This document shows, in pieces, positions 35,740-43,215 of a stretch of 64,000 bases of DNA. Location of the stretch: positions 1-64,000 of the forward strand of contig JAQUAF010000015.1 of the NCBI GenBank assembly GCA_028687435.1. The letters are read 5' to 3'. Within the stretch, counting starts at the first letter, position 1, and each line of letters begins with the position of its first letter. The position numbers and the translations under genes are program-made. The notes under the pieces are model-generated. The model was not told where the DNA came from. It did not search any database and saw nothing but the letters and a program-made list of their open reading frames with translations. The DNA is from Verrucomicrobiia bacterium. Its GTDB lineage: Bacteria > Verrucomicrobiota > Verrucomicrobiia > JABWAM01.

Positions 35740-36480
35740 TCAGTCTTTTGAGACTGACCAGGTGCATTTCCAGATTTCACGCAGGAGAGCGCTCAATTCC
35801 CGGCTTTCGATGATCATGGCGTAGGCGCCCTTCAAGCCGGAGTGGAGCGCGATTTTATTGTCGTAGATGAAAAGGGAGATGATTTCCTCGCCGATTGGAT
35901 TGGGAAAAAAACGGACCCGGCGCAGGTATTTGGGATCGCTTTTCATGAATTCATCATCGACCTCCTTTTCCCTGATGCGAATGGCGTTGGACCAGATGCC
36001 CCGGTTGATCCTTTTTTCCACATAATAATTTTGATATTCCCTGCCGGTGGCGAGGAACATTTCATGGAGGGAACCGAAATAATGGTACTCGCCCGATTTG
36101 ACATTGAGGATGTCCTCGCACACGGTTTTGATGCCATCGACGCCTTCGTAATACCGGACGCGCGGTTTTTGGGGAGTTTGCTCGTAGAGGGTCTTCAGGT
36201 CGGGCATCAGGGCTTCCGCGCTGGCGAGCTTTCTTTTCAATTCTGCGGCGATGTTTTCGGGGTTTTCCGCGGAAAAAATTTTCATGGTCCCGGAAAAACT
36301 GGTGGAGACCAGCCTGGACTCCATGAGTTCCGCAAGCAGATCGTAAACGGTGGGACGTTTCAGATTCGTCAATTTTGCGATTTCAGAGGCGGAGGCGGGG
36401 CCCGTCCGCAGAAGGGTCAGATAGACGTTCGCCCGCTTTCCCTCGATTCCCAGTTCGCTCAGTTGTTCGATCATCTTCAT
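35740..36480 (-). CDS. TrmB-family transcriptional regulator
   Basis: A 246-residue regulator with the N-terminal winged helix of TrmB proteins (LGIEGKRANVYLTLLRTGPASASEIAKLTNLKRPTVYDLLAELMESRLVS) and a C-terminal sensor-like region (YEGVDGIKTVCEDIL ... FGSLHEMFLATGREYQNYYVEKRINRG). TrmB proteins are common in archaea and sugar-responsive. An inverted repeat CTGTCG...CGACAG (about 36492-36514) immediately upstream could be an operator. Nearby targets are unclear; the purine permease lies downstream. Confidence 0.82.
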   Translation of the reverse strand: MKMIEQLSELGIEGKRANVYLTLLRTGPASASEIAKLTNLKRPTVYDLLAELMESRLVSTSFSGTMKIFSAENPENIAAELKRKLASAEALMPDLKTLYEQTPQKPRVRYYEGVDGIKTVCEDILNVKSGEYHYFGSLHEMFLATGREYQNYYVEKRINRGIWSNAIRIREKEVDDEFMKSDPKYLRRVRFFPNPIGEEIISLFIYDNKIALHSGLKGAYAMIIESRELSALLREIWKCTWSVSKD

Positions 36481-36491
36481 GAGGTTCCTTT

Positions 36492-36514
36492 ATCTGTCGG
36501 TCTTTTTCGACAGC
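36492..36514. promoter_or_regulatory. Inverted repeat upstream of the TrmB gene
   Basis: CTGTCG and CGACAG face each other across GTCTTTTT-type DNA, about 12-35 bases before the TrmB start. It could be an autoregulatory operator; nothing more supports it. Confidence 0.3.
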
Positions 36515-36624
36515 ACTTTATTGAGTGAATTTTTTGACTTCAACCATAAAAACTCTATATTTGAAGCGTTGTTCAGTCATGTTGTTGGAGAAAATCGACA
36601 AATTGTGGAGTGAAAATGAAACAC

Positions 36625-36825
36625 AGCCATCCCATAATTTCGTGAAACGGCCAATTTTTCATTTTTGTTCAGAGGAGAAGGAAGCAAAATGCCAAAAGCT
36701 GAGATTAAGAATCCGGAGATTGCTTCACCCCCTGTTGCCCTGGGTTCGCAATGACATTTTAGGAGGTCATTGCGAGGTTTGGGAAAAAGGGACCGAAGCA
36801 ATCTCTGAAAAATTATGGGATGGCT
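36625..36825. repeat. Nested inverted-repeat element (RND...HCE...EAIS type)
   Basis: Three nested pairs are visible: AGCCATCCCATAATTT (36625-36640) with 36810-36825, GAGATTGCTTC (36716-36726) with 36795-36805, and CGCAATGAC (36747-36755) with 36766-36774. Read as protein, the core gives RNDILGGHCEVWEKGTEAIS, the hallmark of a widespread non-coding palindromic repeat. The gap 36481-37022 contains this element and no convincing gene; a 107-residue frame across it is a translation of the repeat. Confidence 0.65.
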
Positions 36826-37022
36826 CTGAAAATGAAAAATGGCGTTAATATTGAAAACCTGAATTACGAAATATTTCCAATGGTTGTGCCGGCCGGACGG
36901 AAGTCCAGGATAACCATTCGTCCCCTTTATGAACACTCGCCAAAGTTCAACGGAAAAATGAAGTTGTTTCATGCGGAAAGCGAGTGGCTTGGGCGGCTCA
37001 ACAGGAAACTTTGGGGAATCGA

Positions 37023-37931
37023 ATGACCTTGCCGGCGATATTGCTGGTGGTGGCCTCCGCGGTGTTGCATGCCGGCTGGAACCTGATCTGCAAGACGCAA
37101 AAATCGCCGTGCGCTGTCTTTTTCCTGATCCTGACCGTTGGCAGCGTTTTTTTGTGGATGCCCTTTGCAATCTGGATCTTCAAAAGCCGGCAGGTTGAGA
37201 TTCCAACGCTGGTGTGGGGCATGCTGGTTTTGTCGGGGTTGGCCAATGCGATTTATTATGTGGGGCTCGGCAGCGCCTACCGGATCTCGGACATTTCCAT
37301 CTCTTATCCGTTGGTCAAGGCCCTGCCCATCCTGATCGTGACCGTTTTTTGCATCATTTTTGGCGCTGGCAAGGCGACCTTGTGGGGGTGGGTGGGGATT
37401 TCGACCCTGTTGATGGGAAGCGCGTTCATCCCCATGAAAAAATTTGCCGCGTTTTCATGGAAAAACTATTTGAACCGGTCTTTTGGCTTTGTTCTGGCCG
37501 CCGCCGTGGCATCCGCGGGATACATGCTTTTGGACAACCATGGCATAAAAATGCTCAGGGCCGCCTCCGCTTCGCTGGAAAAACATCAAATATCCGCCGT
37601 TTATATTTTCTTCGAGAACTTGTTCATCCTGCCCTTCCTTTTGGGGTTCATCATGCTGAGAAAGGAAGAACGCGGGGAACTGGCCGCCTTTGTGCGGAAT
37701 TTTTCGCCCGCCCCGTTCATCACCGGAATCATGTGCACGCTTTCCTATTCCCTTGTCCTCATGGCGATGTCGCTCTCCAGCAACGTGGGCATGGTGGTCG
37801 CGCTCCGGCAGTTGAGCGTCCCACTCGGAGCGTTTGGGGGCATTGTTCTGCTGAAGGAGCCGGGGCACATGCCGAAAATGGTCGGCGCCTTGTCCATCGT
37901 GGGAGGCTTGATCCTGGTGTGCGTGGGATAG
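37023..37931 (+). CDS. EamA-family (DMT superfamily) transporter
   Basis: A 302-residue membrane protein with ten hydrophobic helices arranged as two EamA halves. MTLPAILLVVASAVLHAGWNLICKTQ is the standard first helix, and the second half ends with ALRQLSVPLGAFGGIVLLKEPGHMPKMVGALSIVGGLILVCVG. Members export or import amino acids, nucleotides or sugars. The ATG at 37023 follows a GGGG ribosome-binding stretch; earlier starts run into repeat DNA. It converges with the broken amidohydrolase gene 16 bases downstream. Confidence 0.88.
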   Translation: MTLPAILLVVASAVLHAGWNLICKTQKSPCAVFFLILTVGSVFLWMPFAIWIFKSRQVEIPTLVWGMLVLSGLANAIYYVGLGSAYRISDISISYPLVKALPILIVTVFCIIFGAGKATLWGWVGISTLLMGSAFIPMKKFAAFSWKNYLNRSFGFVLAAAVASAGYMLLDNHGIKMLRAASASLEKHQISAVYIFFENLFILPFLLGFIMLRKEERGELAAFVRNFSPAPFITGIMCTLSYSLVLMAMSLSSNVGMVVALRQLSVPLGAFGGIVLLKEPGHMPKMVGALSIVGGLILVCVG

Positions 37932-37947
37932 ATGTTCAGCCTGCCGT

Positions 37948-38724
37948 CTATTGGATCAAGCGCAGAAAATTTTTGCTGAAGATGGCTTCGAGATCCTCGG
38001 GGGACAAATCCTCGAAGAGGATCCCCTGAACATAAACCGCGGGATTGTTGACGGGAAAATCCGATCCAAAAAGCAGCTTTTTGCTTCCCGCGACGTCGAC
38101 TGCCTTGCGCACCATGCCCAGCCGGTCAATGCCTGTTCCGGAGAGGTCAAGGTGAAGGTTGGGATGTTTTGCCACCTTGGCCAGGCGATCCAAAAAATTA
38201 TTGCCGTCTCCCGGGTGGGCCAAAACCAGTTTCAATTCAGGAACCGCCATGCAAAGTTGGTCGATTACTTCGAGGTCACCGCAATCAAAATTGACCGCCG
38301 CCCCGTATTTCGCCGCTGTCCGCATGATCACCAGCGCATTTTCCGTGGCATATTCCACCCCATAGTTCATCAGGTAACCCACCAATTCGCCGATCCAGCG
38401 CACGCCTTCGCCGCCGCAGCATCGTTCGATTTCCCGGCAGGATTCCTCCGGAAAATGGGGGTGCACATGGATGCCAGGAGTGAAGAAATCCGGGAATTGA
38501 TCCCGCTAGGCAAGACATTGATCGTTCAACCGCCTGATGTCTGCAAATGTTTCCGGCTTCTTGCGGCTGACCGGCGCTCCGCAAGCCTGCGTGATGCCTG
38601 CGCGGCGCAGATCGTCGATTTGTTTTTGAGGCTTTCCGGAGGAACGGAACCGGTTGAAATCCGTTTCCCCGTCCACCACCGGATGAATGTGGCAGTCGAT
38701 GATTCGCTGCGGCAATCGGTTCAT
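37948..38724 (-). pseudogene. Amidohydrolase (TIM-barrel) interrupted by one in-frame TAG
   Basis: A reading frame of 258 codons whose only defect is an amber codon at 38506-38508 (LNDQCLA-stop-RDQFPDFF). Both sides stay in the same frame, so this is not a frameshift. The N-terminal part has IIDCHIHPVVDGETD (metal HxH). The C-terminal part continues with TPGIHVHPHFPEES, GVRWIGELVGYL, LVLAHPGDGN and LFGSDFPVNNPAVY, in the expected amidohydrolase-2 order. Either the gene died recently, the sequence has an error, or the codon is read through. Downstream initiation at an ATG at 38466 would give only the C-terminal half, lacking the first metal ligands. Confidence 0.7.
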
Positions 38725-38757
38725 TGTTTTTTGCGTGAAAAGCGCAAAAGGGATTCG

Positions 38758-41160
38758 TCAACCCTTATGCCGCGCAAAACGGACCATTTCCTCGAACGCG
38801 CTGTGTTTTGAAACCAGTTGCTGGAGCACCGAATCCTCGGGGATGATGGAGGGCGGAACCTCGGGCACATCGGTCAGCACGTCGAACAACCGGTGCACGA
38901 TCCGCAGGGCCACCAGATTATGGTCCACGATCGCCGCCTCCATGGCTATCGCCAGTTTGCGTCCCAACAGGTGTTTCAACACCGGCAGTTCGTAGGCGAC
39001 ATAACTGTTGAAGGTGCAGTCGGCGGTTGCCCAGGTCGGATAGATTTCGCGCAACTGGATGCAGCGTTTCCATGGCCAGCTGCGAATGGTGGCGATCGGC
39101 GCCATGGCCTGCCGCCGTTCCTGGTTCAGAATCTGCCGCAGCAAACGCAGATCCGACGAGGTCAGCACCAGGTTGTTGCTGAGCTTGAGGGAGGGGGCGG
39201 TGTTGATGAAAATGCCGAAACGGTTTGTTTCCGGGATCAATTGCAATGTCTCGGCGGAAAGGGCCTTGTCGCCTTCCGCAATCACCAGATCATCCCCTCC
39301 CAGCCGGGCCAACAGTTGTTGGAGCGCCGCCACCCCAAGGTCGTCCACATCGAACAGATAAACATTCCGCCGGTTGAGCAGGCGGTTTTTGATCTGGCAG
39401 GCAAACCCCTGTTTGCCGGAGGTCTCGGGTCCTGTCACCAGAACGAGGAAGGGGGCGCCCTTGGGTTGGGCTTCCAGTTTTTTGATGATCTGGGCGCTGA
39501 TATCGTCCAATTCCTGGACGTGATATTTGTGGCTGGCCTGCACCAATTGCTCGAAACGGCCCGATTGCACAATCTCCTGAAGTTGGGGAAGGGTTTCCGG
39601 CATTTTTATGGTGTCCTGCGCTGTCTGACGGTAGGGATGGGACCCCTTCAATTCCGCCCGCAAGGCCGGATTTTCGGCCAGGGACGAATCCGCCAGCTTG
39701 ATGACCGCCAGCATGTTGGCGCCTTCGCGCAGGGTGGCCCGGTGTTCCTGCGAAATCTCGAACACGGCCGCCGTGGCGCGGCGCATGCGTTCCTGCAGCA
39801 TCTTTTCCACCGAAATCTCGTTCCAGCGTTCGGTGGTGATGTTTTGAAGCCATTCAAAATAGGAAACCACCACCCCGCCGGCATTGGCCAGGATGTCGGG
39901 CACCACCACGATGCCGCGTTCGTTCAGGATGCGATCCGCTTCCGGCGTGGTGGGGCCGTTGGCCGCTTCCACCACCAGTTTGGTTTTGAGAAGGGGCGCG
40001 TTTTTGCCCGTGATCTGGTTTTCGCAGGCCGCCGGAATCAGGATGTCCACCTCCAGTTCCAGCGGGGCTTCATTGCCCACGGGTTTTCCTTCCGGAAATG
40101 ATCCGACTTTGGGCGTCCGTTTTTGCGCCTGTTCATTCTTCAGGAACTGGTCCAGCTTGCCCAGATCAAGCCCGTCCGGATTGTAAATGCCGCCCCACAT
40201 GTCGCTGATCGCCACGATTCGCGCCCCGCTTTTTGCGAACAGCCGTGCGCAGTTGGATCCCACATTGCCGTATCCCTGCACAGCCACCCGCAGGCCGTTC
40301 AACGTTGATCCCAATTTCAGTTTGGGTCCGATGCGCAACAACACTTCCTCGGCGACAAAAAGAACCCCCTGGCCCGTCGCTTTTTCGCGGCCCACCGAAC
40401 CTCCCAACTGGACCGGTTTGCCGGTGAAAACCCCGATCTCCGCGCTTTGTTTTTCCACGCGGAAATTGCTGATGTCCTCCTGGATCATGCGCAGATATTC
40501 GTCAAGATAGGGGGTTTTGAGGGGGTCGGTTTTTCCGCGGGAATGTTTTTCGTAAACATGATTGAGCGCCACGAACAGGGTGTCGTCGAAAAAACGCCGT
40601 TGATTCTTCACCTGACAGCACAGATATTCGTCCACAAACCAGGACATGATGGTGGCATTCGTGTTCATGTCCGGCGCCGGAATGTCCTCAAAAGGTCCAA
40701 GCGCCCGCTTATCCAGTTCCATCAAGCCGCTGACATATCCCCGCGACAGCAGGGCCAGTTCCCTTTGGGATAATTCGCGGGGATCGACATGCACTCCGCC
40801 CTTGGAGCCTCCGTAGGGAATGCCCACCACCGCCGTCTTCAGGCTCATCCAGGTCGCCAGCGCCGTGACTTCCTCGCGGTTCACCGCCAAGGCGAAACGA
40901 ATGCCTCCCTTGCCCGCGCCGCGTCCGTTGTGATGCAACACCCGCCATCCCTTGAACGTTTTCTTGACGCCATTGTCCATCACCACGGGAATATCCAGTT
41001 CCAGCACCCGGCAGGGTTGAATCAGATGATCCAGCAGTTTGGGATGCAGTTTGATCTTTTCCGCGGTGGCGGCGATCTGCGCATGAGCCACTTCCAAGGG
41101 GGAAATGGCGGTGTTTTTGGGTTCGGAAACCTTTTTCTGAGAGGGATCGTTGCGTTTCAT
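38758..41160 (-). CDS. Glutamate dehydrogenase fused to a degenerate nucleoside-kinase-like domain
   Basis: An 800-residue protein. Residues 15-500 form a Glu/Leu/Phe/Val dehydrogenase: KGGIRFALAVNREEVTALATWMSLKTAVVGIPYGGSKGG (catalytic lysines), PAPDMNTN, and the NAD-binding GYGNVGSNCARLFAKSGA. It probably interconverts glutamate and 2-oxoglutarate with ammonia. Residues from about 570 resemble uridine/nucleoside kinases. There is a Walker-A-like GPETSGKQ with Gln instead of Thr/Ser, a shortened middle, SSDLRLLRQIL near 665, and ADCTFNSYVAYELPVLKHL near 717. The missing Thr/Ser suggests a non-catalytic or regulatory module. Ordinary GDH has about 420-450 residues. The start is the ATG at 41160. 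Confidence 0.85.
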   Translation of the reverse strand: MKRNDPSQKKVSEPKNTAISPLEVAHAQIAATAEKIKLHPKLLDHLIQPCRVLELDIPVVMDNGVKKTFKGWRVLHHNGRGAGKGGIRFALAVNREEVTALATWMSLKTAVVGIPYGGSKGGVHVDPRELSQRELALLSRGYVSGLMELDKRALGPFEDIPAPDMNTNATIMSWFVDEYLCCQVKNQRRFFDDTLFVALNHVYEKHSRGKTDPLKTPYLDEYLRMIQEDISNFRVEKQSAEIGVFTGKPVQLGGSVGREKATGQGVLFVAEEVLLRIGPKLKLGSTLNGLRVAVQGYGNVGSNCARLFAKSGARIVAISDMWGGIYNPDGLDLGKLDQFLKNEQAQKRTPKVGSFPEGKPVGNEAPLELEVDILIPAACENQITGKNAPLLKTKLVVEAANGPTTPEADRILNERGIVVVPDILANAGGVVVSYFEWLQNITTERWNEISVEKMLQERMRRATAAVFEISQEHRATLREGANMLAVIKLADSSLAENPALRAELKGSHPYRQTAQDTIKMPETLPQLQEIVQSGRFEQLVQASHKYHVQELDDISAQIIKKLEAQPKGAPFLVLVTGPETSGKQGFACQIKNRLLNRRNVYLFDVDDLGVAALQQLLARLGGDDLVIAEGDKALSAETLQLIPETNRFGIFINTAPSLKLSNNLVLTSSDLRLLRQILNQERRQAMAPIATIRSWPWKRCIQLREIYPTWATADCTFNSYVAYELPVLKHLLGRKLAIAMEAAIVDHNLVALRIVHRLFDVLTDVPEVPPSIIPEDSVLQQLVSKHSAFEEMVRFARHKG

Positions 41161-41245
41161 AAAGTCCTTACACGTGTTGTGCCGTTAATGTACCTTAAAA
41201 AAAAGAAAACTCAAGAGGTTAGCAAATAATTTGGCGTTTGCCCTT

Positions 41246-41353
41246 GGATTCCCGCATCTGCGGGAATGACGGAAGGGGATCATGTCATTTTCAATATCCC
41301 GATTTTTTGGTATGTTTATTTCACCATCGTCATTCCCGCGAAAGCGGGAATCC
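41246..41353. repeat. ATTCCCGC/GCGGGAAT hairpin pair
   Basis: Two 25-base hairpin units (41246-41270 and 41329-41353) are inverted copies of each other apart from their 4-base loops (ATCT and GAAA). The same units occur at 23744-23821, and their outer half forms the ends of the MITE at 51954-52316. They resemble the ATTCCC-N8-GGGAAT (dRS3-type) repeats known from Neisseria. Confidence 0.75.
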
Positions 41354-41362
41354 AGTCGGCTT

Positions 41363-41465
41363 TGCGTCGTGCGCTTGTCTCGCCGAAGCGCTTGGGCGAA
41401 GGCGGATCGAGCAGATGCCGGGCCTTGGGCCCGGCTTAATTTAATGTTAAGGAATTTCAATGTTT
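41363..41465. repeat. Intergenic repeat shared with 2151-2265 and 23691
   Basis: TGCGTCGTGC...CTTGTCTCGCC...GAAGGCGGATCGAGC...GCCTTGGGCCCGGC (41363-41441) matches 2151-2265, and the following TGTTAAGGAATTTC motif (41443-41465) matches 23691-23713. It is one module of a repeat-filled 454-base gap between the GDH and UDP-glucose dehydrogenase genes; no gene is present. Confidence 0.6.
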
Positions 41466-41495
41466 GCAAAAAAATGAATTGGAGATGGATTTTTT

Positions 41496-41584
41496 GACAG
41501 GATTAACAGGATTGACAGGATTTTTATGCAAGACCATGTCCGGCCGCATGGCCGAACAATCCTGTAAATTCTGTTAATCCTGTC
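41496..41584. repeat. ACAGGAT-type inverted repeat
   Basis: GACAGGATTAACAGGATTGA and following bases (41496-41522) face an inverted copy at 41558-41584 with two mismatches in 27. It is related to the ACAGGAT ends around the GxxExxY gene (3414, 3838) but carries no gene here, only about 35 bases. Confidence 0.7.
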
Positions 41585-41614
41585 GAAAAGTTGTCCGCCG
41601 CAGGCGGATTTAAT

Positions 41615-42907
41615 TTAACGTCCGATCGATTTGTACAGGAATCCGAAGCTGGTCATTAGGTTGGGATCGTAAATATTCCGTGAGTCGAAGACGATCGGGT
41701 GGGCCATTTCGCTCTTCAAACGTCCCAGATCCAGCTTCCTGAATTCATCCCATTCCGTGGCGATGACCAGGGCGTCGCAACCGTGGGCGGCGTCATAGGC
41801 ATCCTTGCCAAAGGCCACGTTTTTGAGATCGGCTTTCGCCTTGCCCATGGCTTGCGGATCATAGGCGCGAATCCGCGCGCCCTCCGCCTGCAAACGGTTG
41901 ATGAGATCGATGGCCGGCGCGCGGCGGATGTCGTCCGTGTTGGGTTTGAAGGCCAGCCCCAGCACGCCGATGGTCTTGTCCTTCAGCACCCACAGTCCGT
42001 CGCGAATTTTTTTCACAAACCGTTCCAGCGTCTCATTGTTGATTCGCTGAACTTCCTTGAGCAGAGGAAAACCGCAGCCGAGTTCCTCGGCGATCTTGAT
42101 GAAAGCCGCGATGTCCTTGGGAAAACAGGAACCGCCGTAACCCAGTCCCGCGTTCAGGAATTGCCGCCCGATGCGCTTGTCGAATCCCATTCCATTGGCC
42201 ACTTCCTCCACATTCGCGCCGGAAGCCTCGCAGATGGCCGCAAGGGCGTTGGCGTAGGAGATTTTCAGGGCGAGGAAGGAGTTCGACGCGTGTTTGATCA
42301 GTTCGGCCGAGTTGATGTCGGTGACGATGAAATGGTGGCACGCGAACGGGGCGTACAGCTCCCGCATTTTGGGGATGGGCCTCTGGCTCATCACGCCGAT
42401 CACAATGCGGTCGGGATTCATCAGGTCGTCGATGGCGGAGCCTTCCCGCAGGAATTCCGGATTGGAAACCACGTCGAAATCCGCCTTGTGCTTGTTGTAG
42501 CGGCGGATGGTCTCGGCCACTTTTTCCCCGGTTTTCACCGGCACCGTGCTTTTGTCCACGATGATGGTGTGCCGTTTCAGCGAATCGGCGATGCTGCGCG
42601 CCACCGCCTCGATGTAACTGAGGTCCACCGATCCGTCGTCCTGCTGCGGAGTGGGCACCGCGATGAAAACGACCTCGCCGTGGTCCACTCCCTCGGCGGT
42701 GCTTGAGGTGAAACGCAGCCGTCCCGCCTTCACATTTCTCTTCACCATTTCCTCCAGGCCCGGCTCGTAGAGGAAAATCCCGCCGGCCTTGAGGACCTGC
42801 ACCTTTTTTTCGTCGTTGTCCACACAGACCACCTCGTGCCCCTTTTCCGCGAAGCACGTGCCTGTCACCAAACCCACATAACCGGAACCTACAAGTGTAA
42901 CTTTCAT
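41615..42907 (-). CDS. ugd: UDP-glucose 6-dehydrogenase
   Basis: A 430-residue enzyme that oxidises UDP-glucose to UDP-glucuronate with NAD+. The N-terminal Rossmann motif is MKVTLVGSGYVGLVTGTCFAEKGHEVVCVD. The central PEFLREGSAIDDLMNPDRIVIG is characteristic, and the catalytic cysteine lies in GYGGSCFPKD. The C-terminal IGVLGLAFKPNTDDIRRAPA completes the family signature. UDP-glucuronate feeds capsule or exopolysaccharide synthesis; no glycosyltransferases are adjacent. UDP-mannose/GDP-mannose dehydrogenases are alternatives, but the motifs favour Ugd. Confidence 0.92.
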   Translation of the reverse strand: MKVTLVGSGYVGLVTGTCFAEKGHEVVCVDNDEKKVQVLKAGGIFLYEPGLEEMVKRNVKAGRLRFTSSTAEGVDHGEVVFIAVPTPQQDDGSVDLSYIEAVARSIADSLKRHTIIVDKSTVPVKTGEKVAETIRRYNKHKADFDVVSNPEFLREGSAIDDLMNPDRIVIGVMSQRPIPKMRELYAPFACHHFIVTDINSAELIKHASNSFLALKISYANALAAICEASGANVEEVANGMGFDKRIGRQFLNAGLGYGGSCFPKDIAAFIKIAEELGCGFPLLKEVQRINNETLERFVKKIRDGLWVLKDKTIGVLGLAFKPNTDDIRRAPAIDLINRLQAEGARIRAYDPQAMGKAKADLKNVAFGKDAYDAAHGCDALVIATEWDEFRKLDLGRLKSEMAHPIVFDSRNIYDPNLMTSFGFLYKSIGR

Positions 42908-43215
42908 GAAAATATCTGATCTCCTTTCAACGGATTGAACGGCCAGGGTTGCAGGCTGAAGGTTGAAGACTGAAGAACCCTCGGACCATTTTCCTCCAGT
43001 TTCAAACCGCCGGCCTGAAAGGCCCGGGCATCGAAGGGAGGTATGGAAAACTTTTTCAGCCTTCTTTGCAATCCCGTAATGAAATCGGTCCTGCCCAAAA
43101 AAACGGCGGTGTTCAAGAAGGGGCGATTTGACTTTTTATTTATTCTGGTTTATGCTGGTTCACCTCATCAAGCAAAATCATGAAACTTTCCTTTGATATT
43201 GCCGCTCCGGAATCC

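Noticed and set aside
36525-36848. A 107-residue frame upstream of the EamA gene
   Set aside because: Its sequence is the translation of a nested palindromic repeat; treated as repeat, not gene.
38818-40101. A 427-residue frame antisense to the dehydrogenase fusion
   Set aside because: It only mirrors the GDH codons; no motif, no ribosome-binding site, biased His/Gln/Gly content.
41161-41614. A hidden gene between GDH and ugd
   Set aside because: Short frames there (68-94 residues) lie across inverted repeats and have no protein character.
42904-43116. A 70-residue frame upstream of ugd
   Set aside because: It covers low-complexity gctgaagg-type DNA and ends inside the ugd start region; no sign of a real protein.
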